64,000 nucleotides of DNA from an uncultured Clostridia bacterium (lineage in GTDB: Bacteria > Bacillota > Clostridia > UBA1381): contig CAKSSN010000010.1 of the NCBI GenBank assembly GCA_934489015.1, forward strand, positions 35,402 through 99,401, read 5' to 3'. Under the pieces are notes generated by a model. That model ran no database searches, was not told the DNA's origin, and worked only from the letters and a program-made list of their open reading frames with translations. A program made the position numbers and the translations under genes. Shown here one piece after another: positions 51,085 to 59,320 of this stretch. Positions within the stretch are counted from its first letter, which is position 1. The number at the start of each line of letters is the position of its first letter.

Positions 51085-51671
51085 TTTTCAAGCTCCTTTA
51101 TGCCGTTCGCCATAGAAATAAGCTTTTCGCCGTCGGCTATCAGCCTGCCATGCTCCGAAAGAAACGCTTCCGTCAGCACCTTTCCGCCGAAATCCGTGCA
51201 GTATTCCGACAAAATGCAATGCTGCCTGTCAAAGCGGCGGCAGCTTCCCAAAATCAAATACCAGCTTCCGTCATATTCATAAAGCGTGCTTACCGAAAGT
51301 GCGTCGGGCTCAAGAGCGCAAAGAGCGCTGCACAAATCGTCAAAGCTGTCAAAATAATATCTGTTTTTTGTCAAAACTCGTTTAGCCGCGCTTGCTTTAA
51401 CCTTTTTTAAGGAGCTTTTGTTTACTGTCGGAGAAATCCTTGAAATAATAAGCGTCATGCCGCTTTCGGAGCTTACCGCCTCAACGGCGACCTGACCGCA
51501 ATACGGATTAAATCCCGTCTGATTTTTCACGTTCTCCATTATCTGAAACAAAAATCTGTGAAGCTCCGGAGAGTTTCTCGTCATCTGTTTCGGGTTTAAA
51601 TTATAATACATAAGGTCGCTTTCGGAAAGCGTAACCTTTATTTTATGATTTTCTACCTTTTCAATTTTCAT
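51081..51671 (-). CDS. mecA: MecA family adaptor protein
   Basis: A 196-aa protein: N-terminal substrate-binding part ('KIEKVENHKIKVTLSESDL...NLNPKQM'), an acidic/variable middle, and a C-terminal ClpC-binding domain with 'FDSFDDLCSAL' and 'SLYEYDGSWYLIL'-type strand ('STLYEYDGSWYLIL'). MecA delivers proteins to ClpCP. Coupled to ruvX by a four-base overlap. Confidence 0.88.
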   Translation of the reverse strand: MKIEKVENHKIKVTLSESDLMYYNLNPKQMTRNSPELHRFLFQIMENVKNQTGFNPYCGQVAVEAVSSESGMTLIISRISPTVNKSSLKKVKASAAKRVLTKNRYYFDSFDDLCSALCALEPDALSVSTLYEYDGSWYLILGSCRRFDRQHCILSEYCTDFGGKVLTEAFLSEHGRLIADGEKLISMANGIKELEK

Positions 51672-51914
51672 TTTAATATACTGCGCCTTTGGCGCTTTCC
51701 CCTGATATTTTATGTAGATGAACTCATTAATATTATACTATACAATGCGCCGTTTGGGAATAGGCAAAATCAAATTTTAATATTTTATTTATAATTCGTT
51801 AAATAATTGCCGAGAAAATAAGGCAATATGCCGATTTATTTTTTTCTTTTCATGCATAAAATTCTCTCGTTCGGGAAAAATGAGAAAAGAATTAGGGAAA
51901 GGAATGATTTTCAA

Positions 51915-52676
51915 GTGAGAGATAAAAATGATAACAAGAAAAAATCAAGCGGCGTAGGTTTTTATGTTGCGCTGTGCTGCTGCATTGCCGCGATAGGAAC
52001 GGTCGGATTTATCAACACGAAAAAAGCCGAGAAAAACAGCGCCCCCGTAAAGCCAACCGAAAAGGTGCAGGTGCAGACGGTTTTGCCGACGCTGCCGCCG
52101 CCAGTGCAAAGTGAAGCCGTAGCGGCTCAGGCGCCGAAAGAGGTTATTGTGACGGAGAGCACGCCGAAGCCGACAAAAGCTCCGGAGAAAAAAGAGGTTG
52201 ACGTTATTGAAAACGGTGAAAACGAGGATTTTTACGACGGAGATATAGTCGAGTCGGTGTCCATTGCAAAGCAGCCGAAATTTTTAATGCCGGCAGACGG
52301 GGAAGTATGCTGCGGCTTTTCGGGAGAAACGCTTTACTATGACAGCGTTATGGGCGATTTCAGAACTCACAACGGTATAGACATTGCCGCAAAGAGCGAC
52401 AGCGACGTTACGGCTGCGGCGGACGGAAAAATTACAGAGGTTTACGAGGGAACGCTCGGTAAAACGGTTGTTTTGGACCATGCAAACGGCTTCAAAACGG
52501 TTTATGCAAATCTCGACGATATAGAAAATCTGAAAGAGGGAATGGAGCTTAAAAAGGGAGATTTTATTGCCCACGTCGGCACATATTCACTTGGCGAAAA
52601 CACCACTCAGCCGCATATTCATTTTGAAATTTTGCGCGACGGGGAATATGTAAACCCGGAAGATTTTCTTGATTAA
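51915..52676 (+). CDS. spoIIQ: M23/LytM-domain protein, SpoIIQ-like
   Basis: About 253 aa: short basic N-terminus, one membrane helix (about residues 13-32), a Pro/Thr/Lys-rich linker, and a C-terminal LytM domain. Zn-ligand motifs 'THNGIDIA' (H152, D156) and 'PHIHFEI' are intact, unlike B. subtilis SpoIIQ, which lost the first His; clostridial SpoIIQ keeps it. SpoIIQ bridges forespore and mother cell during engulfment. GTG 51915 follows AAAGGA; the frame extends upstream without a site. A general M23 peptidase is the alternative. Confidence 0.8.
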   Translation: MRDKNDNKKKSSGVGFYVALCCCIAAIGTVGFINTKKAEKNSAPVKPTEKVQVQTVLPTLPPPVQSEAVAAQAPKEVIVTESTPKPTKAPEKKEVDVIENGENEDFYDGDIVESVSIAKQPKFLMPADGEVCCGFSGETLYYDSVMGDFRTHNGIDIAAKSDSDVTAAADGKITEVYEGTLGKTVVLDHANGFKTVYANLDDIENLKEGMELKKGDFIAHVGTYSLGENTTQPHIHFEILRDGEYVNPEDFLD

Positions 52677-52762
52677 AATATTTTTGTTGGAAATACAACA
52701 GACAAAAGCCTTTCTCCGATGTATAATTTGATTGTAATTTATTCGGAGAAAGGAATTTTTTT

Positions 52763-53560
52763 ATGATAAGAAAAATAATCGAAATAGATGAAGAAAAATG
52801 CAACGGCTGCGGCGCGTGCGCGTCTGCGTGTGCAGAGGGCGCAATCGGAATGGTGAACGGAAAGGCAAAGCTTTTGCGCGACGACTATTGCGACGGACTC
52901 GGAAATTGTCTGCCTGTTTGTCCGACGGGAGCAATTTCCTTTGTCGAAAGGGAAGCGGCGGAGTTTGACGAGGCGGCTGTAAAGGCGGCGCAGCATAAAG
53001 CAGGATGTCCGGGCGCGGCTGAAAGAGTGTTAAAACGCGAAAATAACAAAGGCGGATGTCCGGGTACGGCGGAAAGAGTGTTAAAACACGAAAAAGCGCA
53101 AGGCGGATTTTTCGGTATGCATGGCGGCTGTCCGGGCGCGGCTGAAAGAGCAGTTAAAAGAACGGCTAACGATAGCTTTGATGGCGAAATTCCATCCGAG
53201 CTTACCGGCTGGCCTGTTCAGATAAAGCTCGCTCCGGTAAAATCTCCGCAATTCGACGGCGCCGATTTGCTTATTGCTGCTGACTGTACGGCGTATGCTT
53301 ACGGCGCATTCCACAGGGATTTTATAAAGGGACGAAAGATTGTTATCGGCTGCCCGAAGCTTGATGATACCGATTATTCCGGTAAGCTTTGCGAAATAAT
53401 TAAAAACAATGATATAAAAAGCGTTACGCTCGTCAGAATGGAGGTGCCGTGCTGCGGCGGTCTTGAGTATGCGGCAAAAGCGGCGATTGATAACAGCGGA
53501 AAAAATATTCCGCTTAATGTTGCGGTAGTTTCTCTTGACGGAAAAATTATTGAGCGATAA
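52763..53560 (+). CDS. Ferredoxin-type iron-sulfur protein with CPG-containing repeats
   Basis: A 265-aa cytoplasmic protein. The N-terminus has a full 4Fe-4S motif (Cys13, 16, 19, 23) and a second, modified cluster site (Cys43, 49, 53; 'CDGLGNCLPVC') that lacks one usual Cys. Residues 80-132 contain three copies of a 'GGCPGAAERVLKR'-type block (CPG at 82, 99, 123), each a candidate extra ligand set. The C-terminal half has 'LLIAADCTAYAYG', 'GCPKLDD' and 'RMEVPCCGGL', typical of a clostridial Fe-S family of unknown reaction. ATG after GGAGAAAGG; single-gene unit ended by a long hairpin. Confidence 0.85.
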   Translation: MIRKIIEIDEEKCNGCGACASACAEGAIGMVNGKAKLLRDDYCDGLGNCLPVCPTGAISFVEREAAEFDEAAVKAAQHKAGCPGAAERVLKRENNKGGCPGTAERVLKHEKAQGGFFGMHGGCPGAAERAVKRTANDSFDGEIPSELTGWPVQIKLAPVKSPQFDGADLLIAADCTAYAYGAFHRDFIKGRKIVIGCPKLDDTDYSGKLCEIIKNNDIKSVTLVRMEVPCCGGLEYAAKAAIDNSGKNIPLNVAVVSLDGKIIER

Positions 53561-53575
53561 TAGTGCTTTTAGGGT

Positions 53576-53610
53576 TGAAAGGTGTGCTGCTTAATGCAGC
53601 ACACCTTTCA
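53576..53610 (+). terminator. Long perfect hairpin after the Fe-S protein gene
   Basis: TGAAAGGTGTGCTGC (53576-53590) pairs perfectly with GCAGCACACCTTTCA (53596-53610) around TTAAT. A T-rich but not uniform stretch follows. Confidence 0.7.
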
Positions 53611-53653
53611 TAAATTACAATTTTATTTGATAAGGTTATTGTACACAAATATG

Positions 53654-54178
53654 CCGAGCAATGAGTTTTGCGGATGGTTCAAAGGCTTTTACATAGATAA
53701 TTACTATAGTTTTATTTAATAAATGCTATTTTTTGTCTTTGAACGATCTGCGCCGCAAGCGACACACCAAAGGGCTGCTGATTTTAGATGCAGAATTCGC
53801 GAAACGAAGTAAAATGCGGCAAATCCGCATTTTACCGAGCCCGACGGCGTACTCGTGTACGCCGAGTGGTGAGTTTCGCGGATAGTTCAAAGATTTTTGC
53901 ATAACAAAATATTAAGCAAATAAATTATAAATTGATATTTTTCTTTGAACGATCTGCGCCGCAAGCGACACACCAAAGGGCTGCTGATTTTAGATGCAGA
54001 ATTCGCGAAACGAAGTAAAATGCGGCAAATCCGCATTTTACCGAGCCCGACGGCGTACTCGTGTACGCCGAGTGGTGAGTTTCGCGGATAGTTCAAAGAT
54101 TTTTGCATAACAAAATATTAAGCAAATAAATTAATTGATATTTTTCTTTGAACGATCTGCGCTAAAATCAGCAGCCCG
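53654..54178. repeat. Tandem 206/203-bp palindrome-rich repeat
   Basis: Two full units (53736-53941 and 53942-54144), nearly identical, each beginning CTTTGAACGATCTGCG and containing the perfect hairpins AAAATGCGG/CCGCATTTT (53811-53833 in unit 1) and CGGCGTAC/GTACGCCG (53845-53864). A third unit starts at 54145 but after 15 bases switches to CTAAAATCAGCAGCCC, the reverse complement of GGGCTGCTGATTTTAG found in each full unit. A degenerate end of a further unit precedes at 53654-53735. No gene here. Confidence 0.85.
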
Positions 54179-54185
54179 TAAATTT

Positions 54186-55520
54186 TTATTTTAAAATAAC
54201 CTCAATAACCGGGTCAATAATATCCGGCTGCAAATCGGGAATATGGAAATACACCGAATTTTCGCTCTTTTTCTTTGTACCGACATAAAGAATTTCGTTT
54301 GCTTCATAGAGAATTTCGCTTGCGTCATGCAAAAATTGTGCATACTCAATCTTATCGGCAAGATTTTTCATTTCAAGGAACGCATACGGATATTCAATAA
54401 GATGAATATACAATCTTTTTCCGTCCTCGCTCTGAGTAAGACGTGTTCCGCGCGGCGCGGTAAATTCAGGCTCTGCCATTGTGCAGCCGTAAATAGAGCG
54501 GCCGTTATATTTCATCCACTCGGCATAAACCTCAAGCGCCTTATCGGCTCTGTGGTCAAAATATCCGCGTGCGGTAGGTCCTACATTCATGAGGAAATTA
54601 CCGCCGGCAGACACTGCGTTTATAAGCATATCAATAAGAAGCTTCGGCTTTTTCCAGCTCATCTCATCTCTGTAATATCCCCACGAGCCTGAGAACGTGT
54701 TGCACGCTTCCCATGTAACAAGCTCGCCCGTTTCCTCGTGCTTTATCCATTCGAGCGGCTGATACTGCTCCGGAGTCCACAAATCCTGTTCAAGCTCCGT
54801 TCTGTTATCGATTATTATGTGCGGCTGAAGCGAACGCGCCGTTGCAATAAGCTTTTCGGCTTCCCATTCGTTTTTGCCCTTGCCGCCGTGATACTGCATC
54901 CATGGCTTTGCGCCCGGCATTACATCATGATTATCGGGACCGGAATAGGAGAAATCAAACCAGAGAACATCTATTTTTCCGTAGTTTGTCAAAAGCTCCG
55001 TAACCTGATTGCGCATATATTCGGCATATTTTTTCATATCTCTGCCCTTGTCGAGCTCTTCCGCATTCGGATCGTTTCTTCTCGGATGCAAAGCGTCAAT
55101 CGGGAAATCGGGATGATGCCAGTCGATCAGCGAATAATAGAAACCAACGTGCAGACCCTCTGCGCGAAAAGCATCGGCATATTCCTTTACAAGATCGCGT
55201 CCGAACTGCGTGTTTGTGATTTTATAGTCAGTATACTTTGAATCGAAAAGACAAAAGCCCTCGTGGTGTTTTGTTGTCAGCACGGCGTATTTCATGCCTG
55301 CCGCCTTTGCTTTTTTAGCCCATTCGCGCGCATCGAACAAATCGGGGTTAAAGTTGTCAAAATATTTCTGATATTTATCCTCCGGTATAAATTCATTTGT
55401 TTTAATCCACTCGTGACGTGCCGGAAGTGCATACAGACCGAAATGTATAAACATACCAAATCTGTCATGAACAAACCAATCCGTATCGCCCGGTGTTTTT
55501 CTTCTTACATAGCTTGACAT
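54186..55520 (-). CDS. Alpha-L-fucosidase, GH29
   Basis: A 444-aa glycoside hydrolase without signal peptide, so probably cytoplasmic. 'WFVHDRFGMFIHFGLYA' near the start, 'AVLTTKHHEGFCLFDSKYTDY', and the nucleophile Asp189 in 'VLWFDFSY' are the GH29 landmarks. It removes alpha-linked fucose from oligosaccharides (plant or host glycans). Start ATG 55520 has AAAGGAAG upstream; the ATG at 55538 lies inside that site. It is divergent from an AraC-type regulator that probably controls it. Confidence 0.94.
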   Translation of the reverse strand: MSSYVRRKTPGDTDWFVHDRFGMFIHFGLYALPARHEWIKTNEFIPEDKYQKYFDNFNPDLFDAREWAKKAKAAGMKYAVLTTKHHEGFCLFDSKYTDYKITNTQFGRDLVKEYADAFRAEGLHVGFYYSLIDWHHPDFPIDALHPRRNDPNAEELDKGRDMKKYAEYMRNQVTELLTNYGKIDVLWFDFSYSGPDNHDVMPGAKPWMQYHGGKGKNEWEAEKLIATARSLQPHIIIDNRTELEQDLWTPEQYQPLEWIKHEETGELVTWEACNTFSGSWGYYRDEMSWKKPKLLIDMLINAVSAGGNFLMNVGPTARGYFDHRADKALEVYAEWMKYNGRSIYGCTMAEPEFTAPRGTRLTQSEDGKRLYIHLIEYPYAFLEMKNLADKIEYAQFLHDASEILYEANEILYVGTKKKSENSVYFHIPDLQPDIIDPVIEVILK

Positions 55521-55558
55521 AGTTTTTCTTCCTTTCATTAATTTTTTTGCAATTGCTA

Positions 55559-55587
55559 TTGACTTTTTCTAAATAATATCATATAAT
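55559..55587 (+). promoter_or_regulatory. Promoter of the AraC-type regulator (overlapping the divergent fucosidase promoter region)
   Basis: TTGACT (55559-55564), 17-base spacer, TATAAT (55582-55587). On the minus strand TTTACA and TATTAT with a 17-base spacer overlap it, so one bound regulator could affect both genes. Confidence 0.6.
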
Positions 55588-55635
55588 AGTAGCTGTGTAA
55601 ATGAAAAAATATGTTTAAAATATGGAGATTTGTGT

Positions 55636-56448
55636 ATGGAATTAAAAACAAATATCGATTTATTCAAGCATCTTGCGGGTGTTGATATGGATATTTCCGA
55701 CGCGAAGCTTGCGCGGCTCGATACGCGCTGGTGCGCCGACGGGATATGCTCGCCGTTTACGCGGATTTATATGATGCTTGGGGGAGAAGCGTATATCTCG
55801 GATAAAAACGAGGAAATAAAAATGCACGGCGGAAGCATTTACATAGTCCCGGCATATCACGAATTTTCGTACAGATGTGACGCGTCGGCGGAAAAAATAT
55901 ATTTTCACATATCGCTGCTTATGACCGGAAATTTTGACGCACTTGCGGCGGTTGACAGATTTGTTGTTATAGAGGGCTGCGGCGAGTTGATAGAAGAAAT
56001 GAAAAAAATGCTTGAAGATACCCGGATAAGCACGGCGCTTTGGATAAAAAGCGAGCTTTACGCCATTGCGGTAAAATGTCTCAAGAAAGCCGGTGTGACG
56101 GAGCGTGCGCCTGTTTATTCCGCGCTTGTAAAGTCGGCGTTTGAATATGTGGAAAAAAATCTTTCGGCGTCGCTTTCGGTAACAAGGCTTGCCGACGCGC
56201 TTTTTGTGTCGCAAAGCAAGCTGCAAAAGGCGTTTAAGAGGGAAACGGGAATTTCTGTCGGCAGGTATATAGATAACTGTCTTATGCTCTGCGCTGAAAG
56301 AGAGCTAAGGGGCGGCGGTAAGTCAATTTCGGAAATAAGCGAGCAGCTTGGGTTTTGCGACAGATTTTATTTTTCAAGGCTGTTTGCCGCAAGATACGGT
56401 TATGCGCCGAGCAGATACAGAAAAATGGTTTGTTTGTCTGATGACTGA
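55636..56448 (+). CDS. AraC-family transcriptional regulator
   Basis: A 270-aa regulator with an N-terminal cupin-like sensor half ('GGSIYIVPAYHEFSYRCDASAEKIYFHI') and a C-terminal double helix-turn-helix (about residues 170-265: 'VTRLADALFVSQSKLQKAFKRETGIS' and 'ISEISEQLGFCDRFYFSRLFAARYG'). Divergent from the GH29 gene, so a fucoside-type inducer is likely (inference). ATG 55636 is eight bases after GGAG. Confidence 0.92.
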   Translation: MELKTNIDLFKHLAGVDMDISDAKLARLDTRWCADGICSPFTRIYMMLGGEAYISDKNEEIKMHGGSIYIVPAYHEFSYRCDASAEKIYFHISLLMTGNFDALAAVDRFVVIEGCGELIEEMKKMLEDTRISTALWIKSELYAIAVKCLKKAGVTERAPVYSALVKSAFEYVEKNLSASLSVTRLADALFVSQSKLQKAFKRETGISVGRYIDNCLMLCAERELRGGGKSISEISEQLGFCDRFYFSRLFAARYGYAPSRYRKMVCLSDD

Positions 56449-56505
56449 CGGGAGCTTTTTCGAAAACAGCTTGCAAAAAAACCGACAAAGAAAAGGGGGC
56501 AAAAA

Positions 56506-56826
56506 ATGTACTACGTTTATCTTTTGCGCTGCGGCGACAATTCGCTTTACTGCGGCTATACCGATAACCTTACAAAGCGCGTTTCGGCACACAAAAGCGG
56601 ACGCGGCGCAAAATACACAAAATCGCATCAGCCTGTTTTTCTTGCTTATTTTGAGGAATACGAAACAAAAAGCGAGGCTATGAGCAGGGAATATTTCATT
56701 AAAAAAATGACTAAGGATAAAAAAGAAGAGCTTTTAAAAAAATTTTCCTTGACAAATCACAAAATCGGTGATATACTTAAATTAAAGAAAACAGGGGAGC
56801 TTGTTATTCAGGCTGAGAGGAAGTAA
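56506..56826 (+). CDS. GIY-YIG nuclease-domain protein whose 3' end runs into a TPP riboswitch
   Basis: A 106-aa protein of the UPF0213/YhbQ GIY-YIG group: 'YYVYLLRCGDNSLYCGYTDNL', 'RVSAHKSGRGAKYTK' and the metal-site Glu in 'SEAMSREYFIKK'. Family members are usually about 80-95 aa; here the last ~25 residues are encoded by the downstream thiamine-operon promoter and the first part of the TPP aptamer, so the natural function of that tail is doubtful. ATG after AAAGGGGG. It is not otherwise related to thiamine. Confidence 0.9.
   Translation: MYYVYLLRCGDNSLYCGYTDNLTKRVSAHKSGRGAKYTKSHQPVFLAYFEEYETKSEAMSREYFIKKMTKDKKEELLKKFSLTNHKIGDILKLKKTGELVIQAERK
56749..56777 (+). promoter_or_regulatory. Promoter of the thiamine operon, inside the GIY-YIG gene
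   Basis: TTGACA (56749-56754), 17-base spacer, TATACT (56772-56777), just upstream of the TPP aptamer and within the coding sequence of the previous gene. Confidence 0.75.
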
Positions 56827-56875
56827 GTGAGCTTCGACCCTTTAACCTGACGCGGATAATGCCGCCGTAGGGAGC
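56793..56875 (+). ncRNA. TPP (thiamine pyrophosphate) riboswitch aptamer
   Basis: Contains the THI-box signatures in order: GGGGAGC, GGCTGAGAGG, GACCCTTTAACCTGA, GGATAATGCCGCCGTAGGGA. Binding of TPP is expected to favour the following terminator and shut off tenA-thiM-thiE-HAD-thiD. The first 34 bases overlap the GIY-YIG coding sequence. Confidence 0.95.
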
Positions 56876-56924
56876 ATAGTAAAAAAGCTTTTTACGGGGG
56901 CAGTGGATGCTCCTGTTTTTTTTT
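56871..56924 (+). terminator. Riboswitch-controlled terminator
   Basis: GGAGCAT (56871-56877) pairs with ATGCTCC (56907-56913), with an inner AAAAAGC/GCTTTTT stem between, followed by TGTTTTTTTTT. The 5' arm touches the 3' edge of the aptamer, as needed for ligand control. Confidence 0.85.
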
Positions 56925-56981
56925 GTGCCGATAAAAAATAGCTTTTTTCGGCTATGCCTACAGAAAGGAAAGGGAACAAAA

Positions 56982-57638
56982 ATGAGATTTATTGACGAGG
57001 TAATCGATCGCTCCATGCAGCTTTGGGAGGACAGCGCAAACGAACGCTTTTTAAATGAGCTTGCGGACGGAAGCATGAAAAAGGAAAAGTTTTTTGACTA
57101 CATGATTCAAGACAGCATTTATCTGCGCGACTATTTAAAAACATTTGCATACGCAATAACGAAAAGCGAAACGCTTGCCGATATGCAGCTGTTTTACTCA
57201 ATGCTCGGCTATGTAAACGACGGCGAAAACGTAACGCGCCTTAACTACTTAAAGGACGCCGGAATAACCGACAGCGAGGTTGACAAAACAGAAAAAAGAC
57301 CGCAGTGCAAGGCATATACGGAGTTTCTTATAAACGAGTCAAAGCGCGGTGAAATTGAGGATATTATTATGGCAATGCTGCCGTGTATGCTCGGCTACAG
57401 CTATGTTTTTGAAGCGCTTAAAAAGAGAGCACCGCAGGTTATGCAGAGCTATTATGCGCCGCTGGTTGGGGACTACACAACGGAGGAGTACAGACAGTGC
57501 TGCGAATTTTGGAAGGACATAACGGAGCAAAGATGTAAGGATTTGCCGGAGGAGAGAAAAAAGGAGCTTTCGGACATATTCTACAGGGCGAGCGAACATG
57601 AACTGTTTTTCTGGCAGATGGCGGGAGAGGACAGATAA
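56982..57638 (+). CDS. tenA: Aminopyrimidine aminohydrolase (thiaminase II)
   Basis: A 218-aa TenA that salvages degraded thiamine by hydrolysing aminopyrimidines to HMP. Residue numbering fits the family exactly: catalytic Cys135 ('LPCMLGYSY') and Glu205 ('SEHELFFW'). ATG 56982 follows AAAGGAAAGGGA; the frame is open further 5' through the terminator region, which is not translated from this start. First gene of the operon. Confidence 0.94.
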   Translation: MRFIDEVIDRSMQLWEDSANERFLNELADGSMKKEKFFDYMIQDSIYLRDYLKTFAYAITKSETLADMQLFYSMLGYVNDGENVTRLNYLKDAGITDSEVDKTEKRPQCKAYTEFLINESKRGEIEDIIMAMLPCMLGYSYVFEALKKRAPQVMQSYYAPLVGDYTTEEYRQCCEFWKDITEQRCKDLPEERKKELSDIFYRASEHELFFWQMAGEDR

Positions 57639-57671
57639 GGCACGCGACAAAATGAGAATGGGAGAAAAATT

Positions 57672-58481
57672 ATGAATTTATATGAAGCAGTAAAAAACGT
57701 ATCGGAAAAATCTCCGCTTGTACACTCGATAACAAACTATGTGACGGTAAACGACTGCGCAAACATATTGCTTGCGGCAAAGGCGTCGCCCGTTATGGCG
57801 GACGATCCGCGCGAGGCGGCGGACATTACGAAAATTGCGGGCGGACTAAACATTAATATAGGAACGCTGAACGAAATGACGATAAAGTCAATGTTCTTAT
57901 CCGGCGAAGCGGCAAATGCGGCAGGTATTCCGGCAGTGCTTGACGCGGTGGGCGCAGGCGCGTCGCCGCTTAGAACAAGCGCGGCGGCGGAGCTTATAGA
58001 AAAGGTCAAATTTTCTGCCGTAAAGGGAAATATTTCGGAAATTAAAGCGCTTATGGGCGTTTCGGCACAGACAAAGGGCGTTGACGCGGCAGAGGGTGAC
58101 AGCGGCAGCGCGGACGATGCGGCGGAGCTTGCAAAGAGCTTTTCAAAAAAGACCGGCGCAATAACGGTAATCACGGGAAAGGTTGACATAATAACAGACG
58201 GCGAAAGAGTGTTTAAGATATATAACGGAGCTGCGATTATGAAATCGGTTACGGGAACGGGCTGTATGCTTTCAGCTCTTTTGGGCGCGTTTTTGGCGGC
58301 AAATAAGGAAAATATGCTTGAAGCTGCCGCCGCTGCCGTATGCATGATGGGCATTTGCGGCGAAAAGGCACTTGCGCGAATGAAAAAAGAGGACGGAAAT
58401 TCGAGCTACAGAAACTATATTATAGACGCTGTTTATAATTTCAGCGAAAGCGATATGGAGGCGGCCAAATATGAACTGTAA
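57672..58481 (+). CDS. thiM: Hydroxyethylthiazole kinase
   Basis: A 269-aa ribokinase-fold kinase that phosphorylates THZ. 'PLVHSITNYVTVNDCANILLA' at the start, 'NINIGTLN' and 'KSVTGTGCMLSAL' with the catalytic Cys near the anion hole are standard. It overlaps thiE by 11 bases. Confidence 0.96.
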   Translation: MNLYEAVKNVSEKSPLVHSITNYVTVNDCANILLAAKASPVMADDPREAADITKIAGGLNINIGTLNEMTIKSMFLSGEAANAAGIPAVLDAVGAGASPLRTSAAAELIEKVKFSAVKGNISEIKALMGVSAQTKGVDAAEGDSGSADDAAELAKSFSKKTGAITVITGKVDIITDGERVFKIYNGAAIMKSVTGTGCMLSALLGAFLAANKENMLEAAAAAVCMMGICGEKALARMKKEDGNSSYRNYIIDAVYNFSESDMEAAKYEL

Positions 58482-59109
58482 GAGGGAAGACCTGCTTTTA
58501 TACGCCGTTACAGACCGCAGCTTTAAGCCGAATGTTTCGCTTTATGAGCAGGCGGAAAGCGCGCTTAAGGGCGGAGTTACAATGCTTCAGATAAGGGAAA
58601 AGGATCTGGCAGAAGAGGATTTTCTGAAAGAAGCAAACGAGATAAAAACTCTTTGCAATAAATATCATGTTCCGCTTATTATAAACGACAACGTGGAGCT
58701 TTGCAAAAGGTGCGGTGCGGACGGAGTGCATATCGGTCAGCATGATATGCCGGCAAGCGAGGCGAGAGCTATAATCGGCAAAAATAAAATACTCGGCGTT
58801 TCCGCGCAAACCGTTGCTCAGGCAATTGAAGCCGAGAAAAGCGGCGCGGATTATCTCGGAGTAGGCGCGGTTTTCCCGACGTCGACAAAATCCGACGCGG
58901 ACGATGTTTCACTTGATGTGCTCAGAGAAATTTGCGAAGCGGTTAAAATTCCTGTTGTTGCGATAGGCGGCATAAGCATGGAAAATATCCATAAGCTGAA
59001 AGGCAGCAAAATTGCAGGCGCAGCGCTTGTTTCGGCGATTTTTGCGGCGGAGGATATAGAGCGCGAGTGCGTCTTGCTTAAAGAAAAAATTGCGGAAGTC
59101 GTGAGATGA
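58471..59109 (+). CDS. thiE: Thiamine-phosphate synthase
   Basis: A 212-aa TIM-barrel enzyme that joins HMP-PP and THZ-P to thiamine phosphate. 'LQIREKDL', 'LIINDNVELCKRCGADGVHIGQHDMP' and 'IPVVAIGGI' carry the substrate and pyrophosphate loops. ATG lies inside the end of thiM. Confidence 0.96.
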   Translation: MNCKREDLLLYAVTDRSFKPNVSLYEQAESALKGGVTMLQIREKDLAEEDFLKEANEIKTLCNKYHVPLIINDNVELCKRCGADGVHIGQHDMPASEARAIIGKNKILGVSAQTVAQAIEAEKSGADYLGVGAVFPTSTKSDADDVSLDVLREICEAVKIPVVAIGGISMENIHKLKGSKIAGAALVSAIFAAEDIERECVLLKEKIAEVVR

Positions 59110-59320
59110 CAAGCGTTTTCGGTTAAAAATCGAAAAGCCCAAAAATTAAAAAGTGAGCTTGTCTTTTCCAAAGCCGCAGACCTCGTCAGTTTGCTTTAAG
59201 ACAAGCTCGCTCTTTATTGCTTGCCGTTTTACTTTAAGGCAAGCTTGCTCTTTAAGAAAACACTTCGGCTGCAAATTGAAATTATTTTATGCCGCATTGG
59301 GCGGAGAAACGGAGAAAATC

